Shown: positions 12,384 to 22,943 of the stretch, in pieces
Numbering within the stretch: the first letter of the stretch is position 1
Layout: each line of letters starts with the position of its first letter
Assembly (NCBI GenBank): GCA_025602915.1
Contig: JAHLJZ010000086.1
Coordinates: 33,541 to 97,540, forward strand
Direction of reading: 5' to 3'
DNA length: 64,000 nt
DNA from: Paraphysoderma sedebokerense
Taxonomy: Eukaryota; Blastocladiomycota; Physodermatomycetes; Physodermatales; Physodermataceae
Position numbers and translations under genes: made by a program
The notes under the pieces: model-generated
Told to the model about the DNA's origin: nothing
What the model saw: only the letters and a program-made list of their open reading frames with translations
Database searches by the model: none

Positions 12384-15315
12384 ATGAGCAAAACTGTGCC
12401 TCCGAAAGGTATCCTTATCCCGTCTCTTGTTTTTGCTGTCCTCTCACCGTCTCGAATTCTGTCTTTAAACTGAACCTAACTTATTCGTAGGAGTGAATGT
12501 TGCGGCATCACCTGCGTCACCTACACAGAGCACCGAAAAGCAAATGTTGAAGTTACCAGAGCGACCAAAGAAACCATCTAAGTTGAATACTGTACGTATT
12601 GTTGAGTAATGAAGACACATGAAGACTTAGAAAAGTGACCCAGCTTTTTAATAGAGCCATACAATAAATTCAGCGACTTCGACTCCATCTAATGTATCTA
12701 CTGAATCTTTGGACGTTTTTAATATTTTGGAAGACTACAATGAGGGTAAAACTGTCAGAAGTAAGTCTGCATATTGACCACACTACTCCCCGAAAAATCG
12801 GTAACCTAACGACGAATATTGAAGCTACACAACCCATAAAGGTCCTTAACGATCCTGTAAAACAGGAAAAGTCAGAACCGACGTCTGCTACGAAATCTAG
12901 ATTCACCAATCTTTTTCGAAATGGATCGTTCAAGAAGATTGAGGCACAGTCTGACAAACCGGTATGTTATGCAAGAAAATAAATATTCGTCTATATATTT
13001 ATCATTAATTAACTCCAAACTCTATGGGAATGAAGAATAATGACAATCCAACAGAAAAGACTGACAACCTTCCGACATCTATAAAAGTGGGGTTGACACG
13101 GCAGGAAACTCAACCCCAGCGCAATTCTTTCCCCGTTGCCGCCCCTCGAAGTTCCGTCTTACATAGTCCACACTCACATTTTCCATCCTCCGCATTGATG
13201 GCAGAGCTAAATTCCAGATTACTGGGTAGAAAAACTGACAACTCGCAATCATCATCGGCTTCCGATGCAGTGTCAACCGATTCTCGCAAACCGGACGATG
13301 TTTACGCTTTAAATTCCAAGATAAAAACGCGGGTCAGTCCGAATAGATATAGCGTTGCACGGGACGATAGGTCCGATAGTCAAAGCGACAATGGATCTGT
13401 TTACCATACACCGGGAACAGGAACACCCAACAGACTTTCGCGACATACTGATAGTACCCACAGTAACTATGAATCCCCAAAGACAATGACACCTCAAAAC
13501 AGTCAAATGATTCCGGGCAAGACAAGAGATGAATCAACATTAGATAGAATTAAACATATTTTGCCATCCTCGTCTTCGAGTGTGCTGTTTGACCGCCCGA
13601 AAACTGATTCCTTGGGTCGTCAAAGTACTGTCGCTCAAGTGATGCCAGACACTAGCGACGACCATCAAGATATCTTCACCGGCTTATTCGAAGATGATGC
13701 ATCCCTTGTTAGTAAAATTTCCTATTTAATCCTAACTCTGCCTCCAAATTATTGACTTTATGTCATTAGAAATTAACTGCCCTTGACCAGTCCTTGCTAC
13801 GCCATCACGGCCCCTTAAATATGAAAGTTATTCTTAATTCCAAGAAAAAAGCAATGCAGAGCTGGTCCCAATACTACATCTTCCTTTATTTTGGCCTGTT
13901 TATATGCTTTAAAGAAAATCCATACAAAGCAAAGGTCTGAATTTTGGCAGCTTGTAAATGCAAACTTGGCGAAGGCTAACCGTTGGCTTATCTGAATAGA
14001 AACCTAGGGGTATCGGGATCATTGACATTGCTAAAGCCACTATAGATACTGCCGGACCGATTCAAACTAAACGAAAATTTGCGTTTATACTCACTACCGA
14101 CAAAGATCAAGAACTTATCTTCCAGGCAGCAGATGAGAATGATATGAATGCGTGGATTAAACACATAACCGATGATATCACTGTCCGAGGGGACCAAGAA
14201 TGGGAAACCTATTTGCCGACCTCTTGGAAACTAAAACAGCAGTTATCAGAGTTACCAATAAATCAAGATGCTCAGGCATCAGGCACCAAAGATCCGCTAT
14301 TGCAATCTCGCTCCAGTTCCTCATCACTCAAAGAATCACTCAATCTGTCATCGAGCACGGAATTTTCGCAGAAGTGGTCCAGAAGGAGTACAGGTGCGTC
14401 TGTTCGAAATCTTGAGCAGCTCAATTGGCATACTGCGGACTTAGCATTATTATTAACATCGCCGCATTTAATTTGTGTAGATTCCAAACCTAAATTGAGT
14501 TTACTTGCCAAGGGTAGTTCCAAAGCGGATGTTGAAGAACCAAAGTCACCCAGTTTAGTGTTTGGAGGATACCTCGACGCGCAGTACATGAAAACCAACC
14601 ACATACCAACAGTTTTGGAAGTATGCACCAAATTGGTGGAGTTAAAGTGCAAAGATGTTCCCGAATTATATAACTTGAGTGGAAATCACGCGAGAATAGC
14701 TAATCTAAAAAAACTAATCAATGATGGTTCGTTATTTTCGATCACTTTAAATTTGATTTTCAAAGTCTTGCTTTTTTAGCTTCCCAATGAATCATTTTTC
14801 AGCCTATGTTTCTCTCACTAACTCAACTCACTGCATTCATACGTACAGGGGATGATTCTAAAATTAACTGGAACGCCGAAATTAGCGAAGATATAAAAGT
14901 TATAACTGGTTTGATTAAAGATTACTTCAAAGATTTGCCTACCCCGTTAATACCATGCGAACTGTATACTCCCTTACTTCGACTTTACAAAAACTCCGAC
15001 ATCCCCCCGTCAGAACGACAAATACGATTATCAAATATTATGTGTCATTTGACCGTTGCGCATCGGTTAGTGTTGAAATTCATTTTAGCTCATCTTAAAG
15101 TTGTTTCATCGTGGCATGAAAAAACGTTGCAAGACTCCCATGATTTAGCTGTCGTGTTTGCTGGATTATTCGTCAGACTAAATATGATGCAAGACGCTGC
15201 AAGTGCTGCGAATGGAGATGGATCTGTTGCGCCCGAAGGGACAGAAGTAGATTCAGTGGTGATTATTACAATCGTGGAAGAGTTGATAATGAATTACGAT
15301 CAGATATTAATATAA
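12384..15315 (+). CDS. RhoGAP paralogue D: PH - degenerate RhoGAP (probable pseudo-GAP)
   Basis: Fourth cluster member. Exon 1 (12384-12408, MSKTVPPK) joins a Pro/Lys-rich exon at 12491; no WW domain is visible. A Ser-rich middle carries SSALMAELNSRLLGRK, matching motifs in A and C. The PH domain runs from about 13772 (KLTALDQSLLRHHGPLNM) through YYIFLYFGLFICFKENPY and RGIGIIDIAKATID to the helix tryptophan in NDMNAWIKHI. The GAP fold begins VFGGYLDAQYMKTNHIPTV, but the arginine-finger site reads ELYNLSGN (Asn instead of Arg, codon 14672-14674). The later NLAxVFAP signature reads DLAVVFAGLF. With both catalytic signatures changed, Rho binding without GTPase stimulation is likely (inference). 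The reading frame is otherwise intact, so it is not an obvious pseudogene. Confidence 0.88.
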
Positions 15316-15705
15316 TTAGCAGCCGTGTTGGAGGGGTAATTGATATTGTGTCGTTTCTTTCTTCTTTCGCATACAATGTTATATTACATAGTTTGTCAAT
15401 TTGCCATGTATTATTTAATTTGTATAGATAGCTTCAAATTCTGTCATTTTCAAACGCTTCTTTTCCCTACCTTAGTAAAAGGAAGCTGCCGAATCGAGAA
15501 TAGTGTTCCACTACAGTACTAGCAAGCTGTGTTTGTCACAAAACCTTCCAGGTCCAATGAAATTTGAAGACAAATATACAATCCACAATGAAATTATGCG
15601 AAACCTTTTTTAAGACTTCATAGATTCGTACACCTATTTGAACGTCGATAAAACAAACATCAGTCCAAAATAATTCGCAGTTATTAAAGAGGACGGAGCA
15701 GCGCT
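15316..15705. other. Convergent intergenic region
   Basis: AT-rich 3' flank between RhoGAP D and the carrier gene. No gene seen. Confidence 0.5.
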
Positions 15706-17423
15706 TTAACAAACCGTCATACTAATACACAAATTCGGCACCGCCCACAGTATCCTACTTAACGTTCCTCTAGTACACGCTCTCCAAATCCCTTCATCTC
15801 TAATCAAATTTTTAATCACTTCTCTCACGTTTCCTTCGTGGGCCGTTTCCGCTACTTGAACAATAGTCTTGATGCGGTCGAAAGGATTAGAAAACATTGC
15901 TGCTAATGTTCCTGAACTGTAAAAGAAGGAGAACAAGGTGAGACAGCGCATAAAGGGCTTAGACAAGGAAGTAACAGTTATTACCCTGCAGCAGCAAATA
16001 AATAAGCATAAAAAGGTAAAGTAATTTTATGCAGATCTGAGTCTGAAATAAATGGATGATATTTGTGTGCTAACGCCAATTTGAATTGCTCGTAGGAAAC
16101 CTATCCATACAGAAAAATTAGATAAGTCTCGTCGGACTAGATGAAGGAGTACTCACAAAATAAATGACCGAGTAGGGAACGAAGACGGTCAGCGAGAGCC
16201 AATATCTAGAGTGCGAAGTGGAAAGTTCAGTGGGGAATTCAAGAATTAAAAATTATAAACCTGGCTCACCCTCTAAAGAACCTACAGAATTAAGATTCAT
16301 CAATGATTAGACATCGGTTAGAGGAAAAACGGCCAGTAAGTGAAGGAATCCAAACCCTTGAATGCCTTCTCGATTCCAAATGCGTGAGCAAATTTTGATG
16401 GTTTTGCTTTGCGAAGGATAAGAATTTGACACTTGCTGTCGATTTAAATTCGGGAGCGAGCCAGTTGGCGTGGTAGGGGAAGAATGAAATTCTTGTAATG
16501 AAGAATAATGGTCGTGTCGTTGCATTTGTAGTTTTGATTTTATCACCTAACGATTGCGGATCATTAGCTTAGTTTGCTCTTACTAAGTTGTTGAAGTGGC
16601 CAACAAACCTCCAACGGCGTCCAGAATAGACCACTGAATATTTCAGCTGTGCACGGCGAAATCAATCAAAGATTCAGACAAGAAATGGTCAGTTCGTTTT
16701 CGCTTTACAGATAAAAGCTCCCTAAGTCTCCCAAATTATAAGGACTGCCTTCTATGGAATTGGCACCACTAACATTAACTGAAGACATAGTCGTGTACAA
16801 ACCAATAGTAGCAGACGTCAGATGAGTCAACGGCGAAGTTTCCGTCAAAGGATTCGACGAATCAGAAATAATGCTTTTCATACAATCATAAATAAACAGA
16901 TAAACCGATAATGCCGGGACCGATAATGCCAATGTAACGGGCAAACCCCTATTTCAACAGATCACAGTCAATATCAAACTCATGCGTACATTATAATTGT
17001 AATCCCCACATGTCATAGGATGAAGGACGTAGGCATGAAATATGAAAGAAAGTATAACGAAAAGATTAGTACCGATAAAATGCTTTTAATCCTTCAGTTT
17101 TGTAGATATGCAATGCAGCTGATCGGAGACCTCTTGATCGAAGTGAATAATCCGCTTGTAACCTCGTCTGGACCAAATTCATAACGAAAGGCAACCAAAA
17201 AAATAGACGATATTCCAAAGCAAATAATTACAAATATCAATATTCTAGTTAATTTGGTTTGCTTCTGGATGACTAGTCCAAAGCTTTCTGTGAAAATACA
17301 CCAAACCTTTAAAGTATCCATCGGGTGTACAAAGAATCGTGCCAGTAAAGCAGATACAGAGCTCGCCCATAGATTCGCTAAAATCGCCATGACGTATTCT
17401 TGATCTATATTTTCCAATACCAT
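15706..17423 (-). CDS. Mitochondrial carrier family (SLC25-type) protein
   Basis: Inner-membrane solute carrier with three mitochondrial-carrier repeats. The probable start is ATG 17423 (MVLENIDQEY). Repeat 1: LARFFVHPMDTLK, splicing to a segment read RLQADYSLRSRGLR then YKTEGLKAFYR and GLPVTLALSVPALSVYLF. Repeat 2: AEIFSGLFWTPLE joined to VIKSKLQMQRH (about 16.6-16.5 kb), with NREGIQGF and later YWLSLTVFVPYSVIYF. Repeat 3: GTLAAMFSNPFDRIKTIVQ, then RDEGIWRACTRGTLSRIL and the stop. The Px[DE]xx[KR] signatures are present as HPMDTLK, TPLEVIK and NPFDRIK. A Ser/Thr-rich insert separates repeats 1 and 2, and a Gln/Ser-rich loop follows the repeat 2 signature. The substrate cannot be named from the sequence. 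Confidence 0.85.
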
Positions 17424-18155
17424 TTTTCGTAAACCGATACAGAGAAAAGCGGAAGGGAAAGTAAGGTGCAAGTCAGATACCGATTTTCCGTTGGCAACAA
17501 TTCGAAAGGACAGAATAGAGGGCGAGAAGCAGGCGACAAAGGCCCATATACCTTTTGATTGAATCGGTTCAAAGTCTCATTAGCAGATGACAAATGCCAT
17601 ATGAATAGATACACTGGGTATGCGTTGTATATTAGTAATGATGCAACGAGTACAATCTCGAGTCAAATGTGCGTTTCCCTCTTCAGCCCCAAACGGAAGT
17701 GATAGCGCGATGCTTGGTTCAAACACATCGGGGACAATTTCCAATAGTAATTTCTTTTTTTGCAATCTATGAAACATTAAGAATAAGAAGCAAAAGAGAC
17801 TTTAAAAACGATAAAGCATCACTTTTATCATTGCAATTAATAGAATCACAAAAAAGACGAGCACGACATAAAACGAATAATATGAACAAAGTGAACGACG
17901 AACAAGATTTTGAACCAACAACCCGCGTCTATATACATTTTGAGAGCAGCAAAATTAATTTCCATTCCTCTCCGGTTGAACTTCAAACTCCGTGTCTCGT
18001 GAAAGTATGTACACAACCGAATTATAAACACTAACATATGAACAGAGCGATCTGCGAATGATTTAAAGCCACCGCCACCCAGGTCCCTCAGTTTGCTCTG
18101 CATTGGAATGGTAATAATTAAATCATCACCCAATCAAGTTTGATACCAATCATCG
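17424..18155. other. Region between carrier and DSN1; possible tiny plus-strand gene
   Basis: Upstream of the carrier and downstream of DSN1. On the plus strand an ATG at 17882 opens MNKVNDEQDFEPTTRVYIHF and runs to a GTATGT donor at about 18004. Splicing to an acceptor near 18046 would end after a few codons, giving a peptide of about 47 residues. Composition looks coding-like, but no family is recognised. Confidence 0.25.
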
Positions 18156-20839
18156 TTATGCATTTGATGTTTCACTCAACATCTTCAACAGTTGTTTGCC
18201 GTCCTCGATGCGGCTGTTTATATCACTACTATTACCACCATTCAAATACTTGTCATCCATGTACCGATGGATTCCAGTCAATGCGCGATCGGTATACTCT
18301 TGCGCAGATGAGTTATATTGAGTGAGATGATATATTGTGTGAAATAGATTTGTAATCTGTTATCATTTTCCAAGAAAGACGAGCAGACGTAAGATAAACA
18401 AATTCGAAATCAGTAAAGTTTTTGTAATTGTGAAGGCATTATTTAAGCTCAGAATATCTCCGGAAAAGCGATGAAATCCACTAAGGAAGTACAATACATA
18501 CATCAAACTCAACACCGGAGACTTTTTGTCGCAGTTCATCCAAATTATTTGAATTCGATTCAGTGGTCGATATCGACTTGCTTTCGTCCATATTTGTGCT
18601 GTTGGCTTCATTACCGCCACACAACCGCCAAACATTTTTCTCCTCTTCGGTCAAAGCTTCCAGCATTGTTTGGTGAATGATATTGTCTTTACCGACGTTC
18701 AAAGCAGCAGAGGATGACGATGATGAAGTAGTTAAAGAATCGATGACAGATGCATGCAGAGAAGAGATACGTCGTAAGAGCGAAGTCCACGATTCTTCCT
18801 CAGTTTTAAATCTACAGCGAGGAAGATACGTCGCAGACACAGAAAGCGTTGATTAAAAGAGAAAAGAGGGAGACTCGTTAATTACGATGATAAATCAATG
18901 ATGGTAAGGAATGCAAAAATGAAGTCTAAGATATACCGTTGTAGCCGCTCTTCATAATATTTGATTCTCTCTCTATTGGCTACATTTCTCGGGTTCTCTT
19001 TCTTTTCTATCGGCTGCTCGACCACAGAGTTGGTTGTCTTGATTTGTTAAATATGGTTAGCTCATCTTAGTAAAGACCAACGAGAAGCAGGAGCAGTCCA
19101 TAAATTATCGAATAGTACCTGATGATACCAGCTAGTGTTTATCTTATTGCTAGCCAAAGCTTTCAGCAGTTCGTTTTTTATAGATTTGGCTACAAACAAC
19201 CGAGAGCAAATATATGGGTTAATGTCGTCCACGTTGGGGCTGCAAATTCGCTTCATCGACCGAAGACACTCACCAATTTCCAACGCTTTCACATCGACTT
19301 TGATCTTTTTACCAGGTTGGCTACTACTCTTGATGTACTTTGCCTGCTTCATCTCATCCATCGACTTTTTGCCACACCAGAGTAACAATTGCTTCATTCT
19401 GACAGGATCAGGTAATTCGGCCGAAATATGCATGTGGTAATCATGACTTTCGATATCCGGATGAGGCAAAACTAGTATTGTAGAATCCAGTATAATCCCA
19501 AAATGGAATATCAATATCAATAGGCAATTCACTGGTGCATTATTGATGAACAGCAATCCATACCAAATGCGCCCCCGCTCAAACTTTCAGCACGTCTGCC
19601 TCTCAACGAAAAACTCGACCTTCTACGATTGCTGTTTCTCATTTCTTTATTTTTTCTAATCATTGGTGTCTCGCTTGTCGGCAATGGAATTTCTATATCG
19701 ATGGTTTTTCCGCCCAATGTCGAGGACACATATTTAGGACCATCAATAACGACTGGTCTCCTGGGGACCTAAATATGCGTAGGTATATGTAGAACATTGG
19801 TAAATGTTGAGGTGAGATACAGTACACGCGTCATAGGAAATGTCAAATATGAAATCTTGATATCATACGATTGGCAAGCATGTAAGCCTAGTGGCGGTGT
19901 TCGATGAAAGTGATTTAATCAAAGATGGTCTTGCCGCTTTGGAAATGTTGGGTTCGACTTGCTCAGATCTACGATTCGCCTCATTAGATTTTAGTTTAAG
20001 TTCGTTGTTCTGGTTTTTCTCTCCTCGCTCTACCGGGCGGTCCGATTCCATTTCTTTTTCGACAACGTCGTTTCTCTCGTCGATGGGATTTACTCGTTTG
20101 GAGGTGTCTAATTGGTTCATTTGGGGATCTCGCTTGTCGTTTTTCGGATTGGAACCGGAGTTTAATGCTTTCTTCGCCCTAGCTCTCGTGAATCGAAATC
20201 CGCAATCTTCCTCCTCGTGTTCCTCAGTTTTAGGAGTTACTTTTGCTGTTCATATCAGTACCATAAAGTAATAATTGGTTTGAAAAATATAGGGTGCATC
20301 GGAAGATTATGAGAATAGATAAAGTGCATTTGAAATTAGCAGCTGAACTCGGGCTGAATGTGTGAAAATGGTCGAAACAACACAAACCTACTCTAGCGCG
20401 TTTCTGTATGGGCAGAATAAACAACACCAATGTGAAGAAAATATAGTTAGTAACCATCCATGTCGGCGACTCTGTAAGAGCACAAAGTAAACTCTAATTG
20501 CGATGCCCGCCGCTGTGATCATCCAAGATACCACGCTTCACATTATGACTCCTCAAATATCACTTTCCGTTTGATTTATCGCTAAGTACCAGCCGCAAGA
20601 TATACCCATTCAAAGACAGCAAGAGCCATCATACGAACCTTAACTTTCTCGTTGCCTGCATCGCGTTCCACATCTTTCACCTTTCTCTTCAATGATTTCA
20701 CCGGCTTTTCTTTTTCTTTTTCCGGTTTGTTCTTTATATCCTTTGAATTTTGCTTGCTGTTATGTCCATTCAATAGTCCTACATTTTGTTGAGGAATGTT
20801 TTCCGATTGGATTGCTTTTTTGGATCTGGCCTTTGCCAT
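18156..20839 (-). CDS. DSN1: Kinetochore MIND/Mis12-complex subunit Dsn1 (Mis13)
   Basis: Structural component linking the inner centromere to the outer kinetochore. The ATG at 20839 opens a Lys-rich exon (MAKARSKKAIQ). The next exon (about 20250-19870) contains CGFRFTRARAKKALNSG. The exon near 19730 holds RRSSFSLRGRRAESLSGG, the Dsn1 basic-serine motif that is an Aurora B/Ipl1 target in characterised homologues. The conserved core is HPDIESHDYHMHISAELP then DPVRMKQLLLWCGKKS (about 19.47-19.37 kb). A coiled-coil exon follows (RFKTEEESWTSLLRRISSL, about 18.8 kb), then KVSGVEFD. The last exon reads AQEYTDRALTGIHRYMDD and stops at 18156. The joins of exons 1-2 and of the penultimate exon are uncertain. 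Confidence 0.82.
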
Positions 20840-21859
20840 CGCTAAATCAAGTTTGATGTAATCGAGGTTTGCTTAATCTGTGTAGGATTCGTGTATCGAA
20901 CTCCAGTAAGAGAGAGATATCAAGTGAAGTGGTGACCTAATAATCGAAGAGTAATCACGGACCGGGAGATGAACCGTTGTTTTGATTAGGTTACGTGGAA
21001 TGAAGATGGAGATTGGAGGGGGGTAGTGTCGGCAGGAGGAGGAACACTAAGGCGAAATATCGATGGATGTGAGGAGAATCGAAGAACTTTAATTAATATC
21101 GTTGCAGATGAATCCTCAACGTTGCTCAGTTTTTTGTGAGTGTAAAGAGTGAAGGGCGTGTAAACTGGGACGCAAAGACGTGCTTCTCCCTGGCCAGTTC
21201 CAACATCACTTCCAACACCGTTTTTTGGACGGTAAAGAGTAATTATCTCATCGTTTCGCATCTACATCTTCCTCACATGTTAGCTGAGGCCACGTTGTTA
21301 ACATATATCTGGATTTTATATGCATTCCTAGTAGCATTTAGTGTGCCATTTCTCATGTGAATGATACGTAAACAAACATCCACGTCCGGGTCAGATTCTA
21401 TTTCTCTCACAATCAATGCCGCTTGTCAACTTTCACTTCCACACACAAAGGCAGATAAATAGGGAGTAACTTCAATTATAGTAATAATAAGATTTTTCGT
21501 TTTTTTTCGTTTATCATCACTTCACCACCTTTCCTGCCCTATTCACACGTCAACAACACTCTACAATTGACAACAATTATCGACACAACCCCTCTGGAAA
21601 ACACAACTCAATTCCGTAAATTAAAAAGTAAAAACTGTAATATGCTACAATATGATGTCCTTCTCCTTTTGTCTTGACATAATGTACGGAGAGACTTCAT
21701 CGAGAGATATGAAAGACTATACTAAACAACAACGACGATTACCAGTGACTTTATGACAAGATATTGAATTTTGATGAGGATTGTTTACAACGTGGCTGGC
21801 TTTGTTTCATACATATGAGTGATTCCTGAACCCAACGACTAAATATTATTGATTGAAGT
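20840..21859. other. Intergenic region DSN1-CKS1
   Basis: About 1 kb with open frames at 20986-21261 (-) and 21136-21360 (+). The latter is hydrophobic at its end, but neither shows a recognisable domain. It serves as DSN1 promoter and CKS1 3' flank. No convincing gene. Confidence 0.45.
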
Positions 21860-22808
21860 TTAAGCATTCGGTTTTCCGTTAGGGTATTTGATTTGATAAT
21901 CTTTTTCACGTCTGTACGTAAATCATCAAGACGAATGTTAGAACAGCAAAGTACAGGCGGATATTAAATGAAACTGGAACAAATGACTTGCCTGAACAAA
22001 AGAATGTTGGGTTCTGGCGCATGGATCTGAATTGATAAACATGAGTTAGTTCGATGCCGCGAAAGCTTGTACAAAGGATTCATAAGAAAGGAGGAAGCTC
22101 ACATACCATAAAGTGTTCCCTGATAACATCAAATATGAGCAGAAAATAAAGCGAAATGAAATCAAGGTTAATTAATCCGATCATTACTACATCGGCGACT
22201 GCACAATGAAGTGAAAGGGAAAATGAACGGAAAGCCAAACAAACCATCCCAGCGACTGTCGAACCCCAAGGCCTCTCCATTCTTCTTCAGCCATCAATCT
22301 ATCAGTAGGAAGGTACTTTACAAGTTGAGGGGGGACCTTAACGTGTCTGTTGTGCATTGTCGGGTATCCCGTATCATAATTTCATCAATTAAACATTAAC
22401 ATCCAAGGAAAAAAAATTGAATTGAGTTAGATAAACAAACAGGAAACATGGACTCCATGACTGTCAATTTTAATGTTGGATAAGTGATCCAGTGAAATAG
22501 ATTTAAAGTAATCCGATTCATGTTTCAAAGGCCATAAACAGTATGACGCAGGAACCAGACAGTTTAGGATAACAGGGTTTAGCACTGAATCAGAGAAATA
22601 TGTACCTATATTCCCAAACGTCGTCATTATATCTAGGACTGTACTCATATCTGTCACCATATTTGGCGATATCAAGCTGTCTTTGTTCGTCGTATGATCG
22701 AGATGAGTTTCCATCAGATGATGAAGGATAGTCATCCTCGTCCTCTTGTCGTTCGTCTTGCCACTTGTTGCTGGCGTTGTTATTGCGGGGTTCGTTGGCC
22801 TGAAGCAT
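21860..22808 (-). CDS. CKS1: Cyclin-dependent kinase regulatory subunit Cks1/Suc1
   Basis: Small phosphate-binding adaptor of cyclin-dependent kinases. Five exons give 134 residues: 22808-22606, 22346-22245, 22119-22107, 22026-21992 and 21911-21860. After an acidic Ser-rich N-terminal extension of about 45 residues the family core is complete: YGDRYEYSPRYNDDVWEYR, HVKVPPQLVKYLP, LMAEEEWRGLGVRQSLGWEHF, IHAPEPNILLF, then RREKDYQIKYPNGKPNA. The last exon matches the Suc1 tail and is reached only by using a GC donor (TTCAG/GCAAGT). Exon 3 is only 13 nt. The hinge motif usually written PEPH is PEPN here. The reading frame closes exactly over all five exons, which supports the model. Confidence 0.93.
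21912..21991 (-). other. GC-AG intron in CKS1
   Basis: The donor is GCAAGT after AG and the acceptor is TACAG. Reading through the GC site gives a non-family tail (QVICSSFI and stop). Removing it restores the conserved RREKDYQ tail, so the non-canonical donor is well supported. Confidence 0.85.
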
Positions 22809-22943
22809 CTTTAAGGGTCTACTAGTAATGTGGTGGGATGGATCTTGAGGAGGGAAGTGAGGCGAGGATAATCAACCGAGTGGGAATTCCGCTCTAAGAC
22901 GGACACGTGATCGCACTTTGAACTTTTTATTACTTCTTTACAA

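Noticed and set aside
19891-20271. 126-codon plus-strand frame
   Set aside because: Ser/Phe-rich shadow of the DSN1 N-terminal exon.
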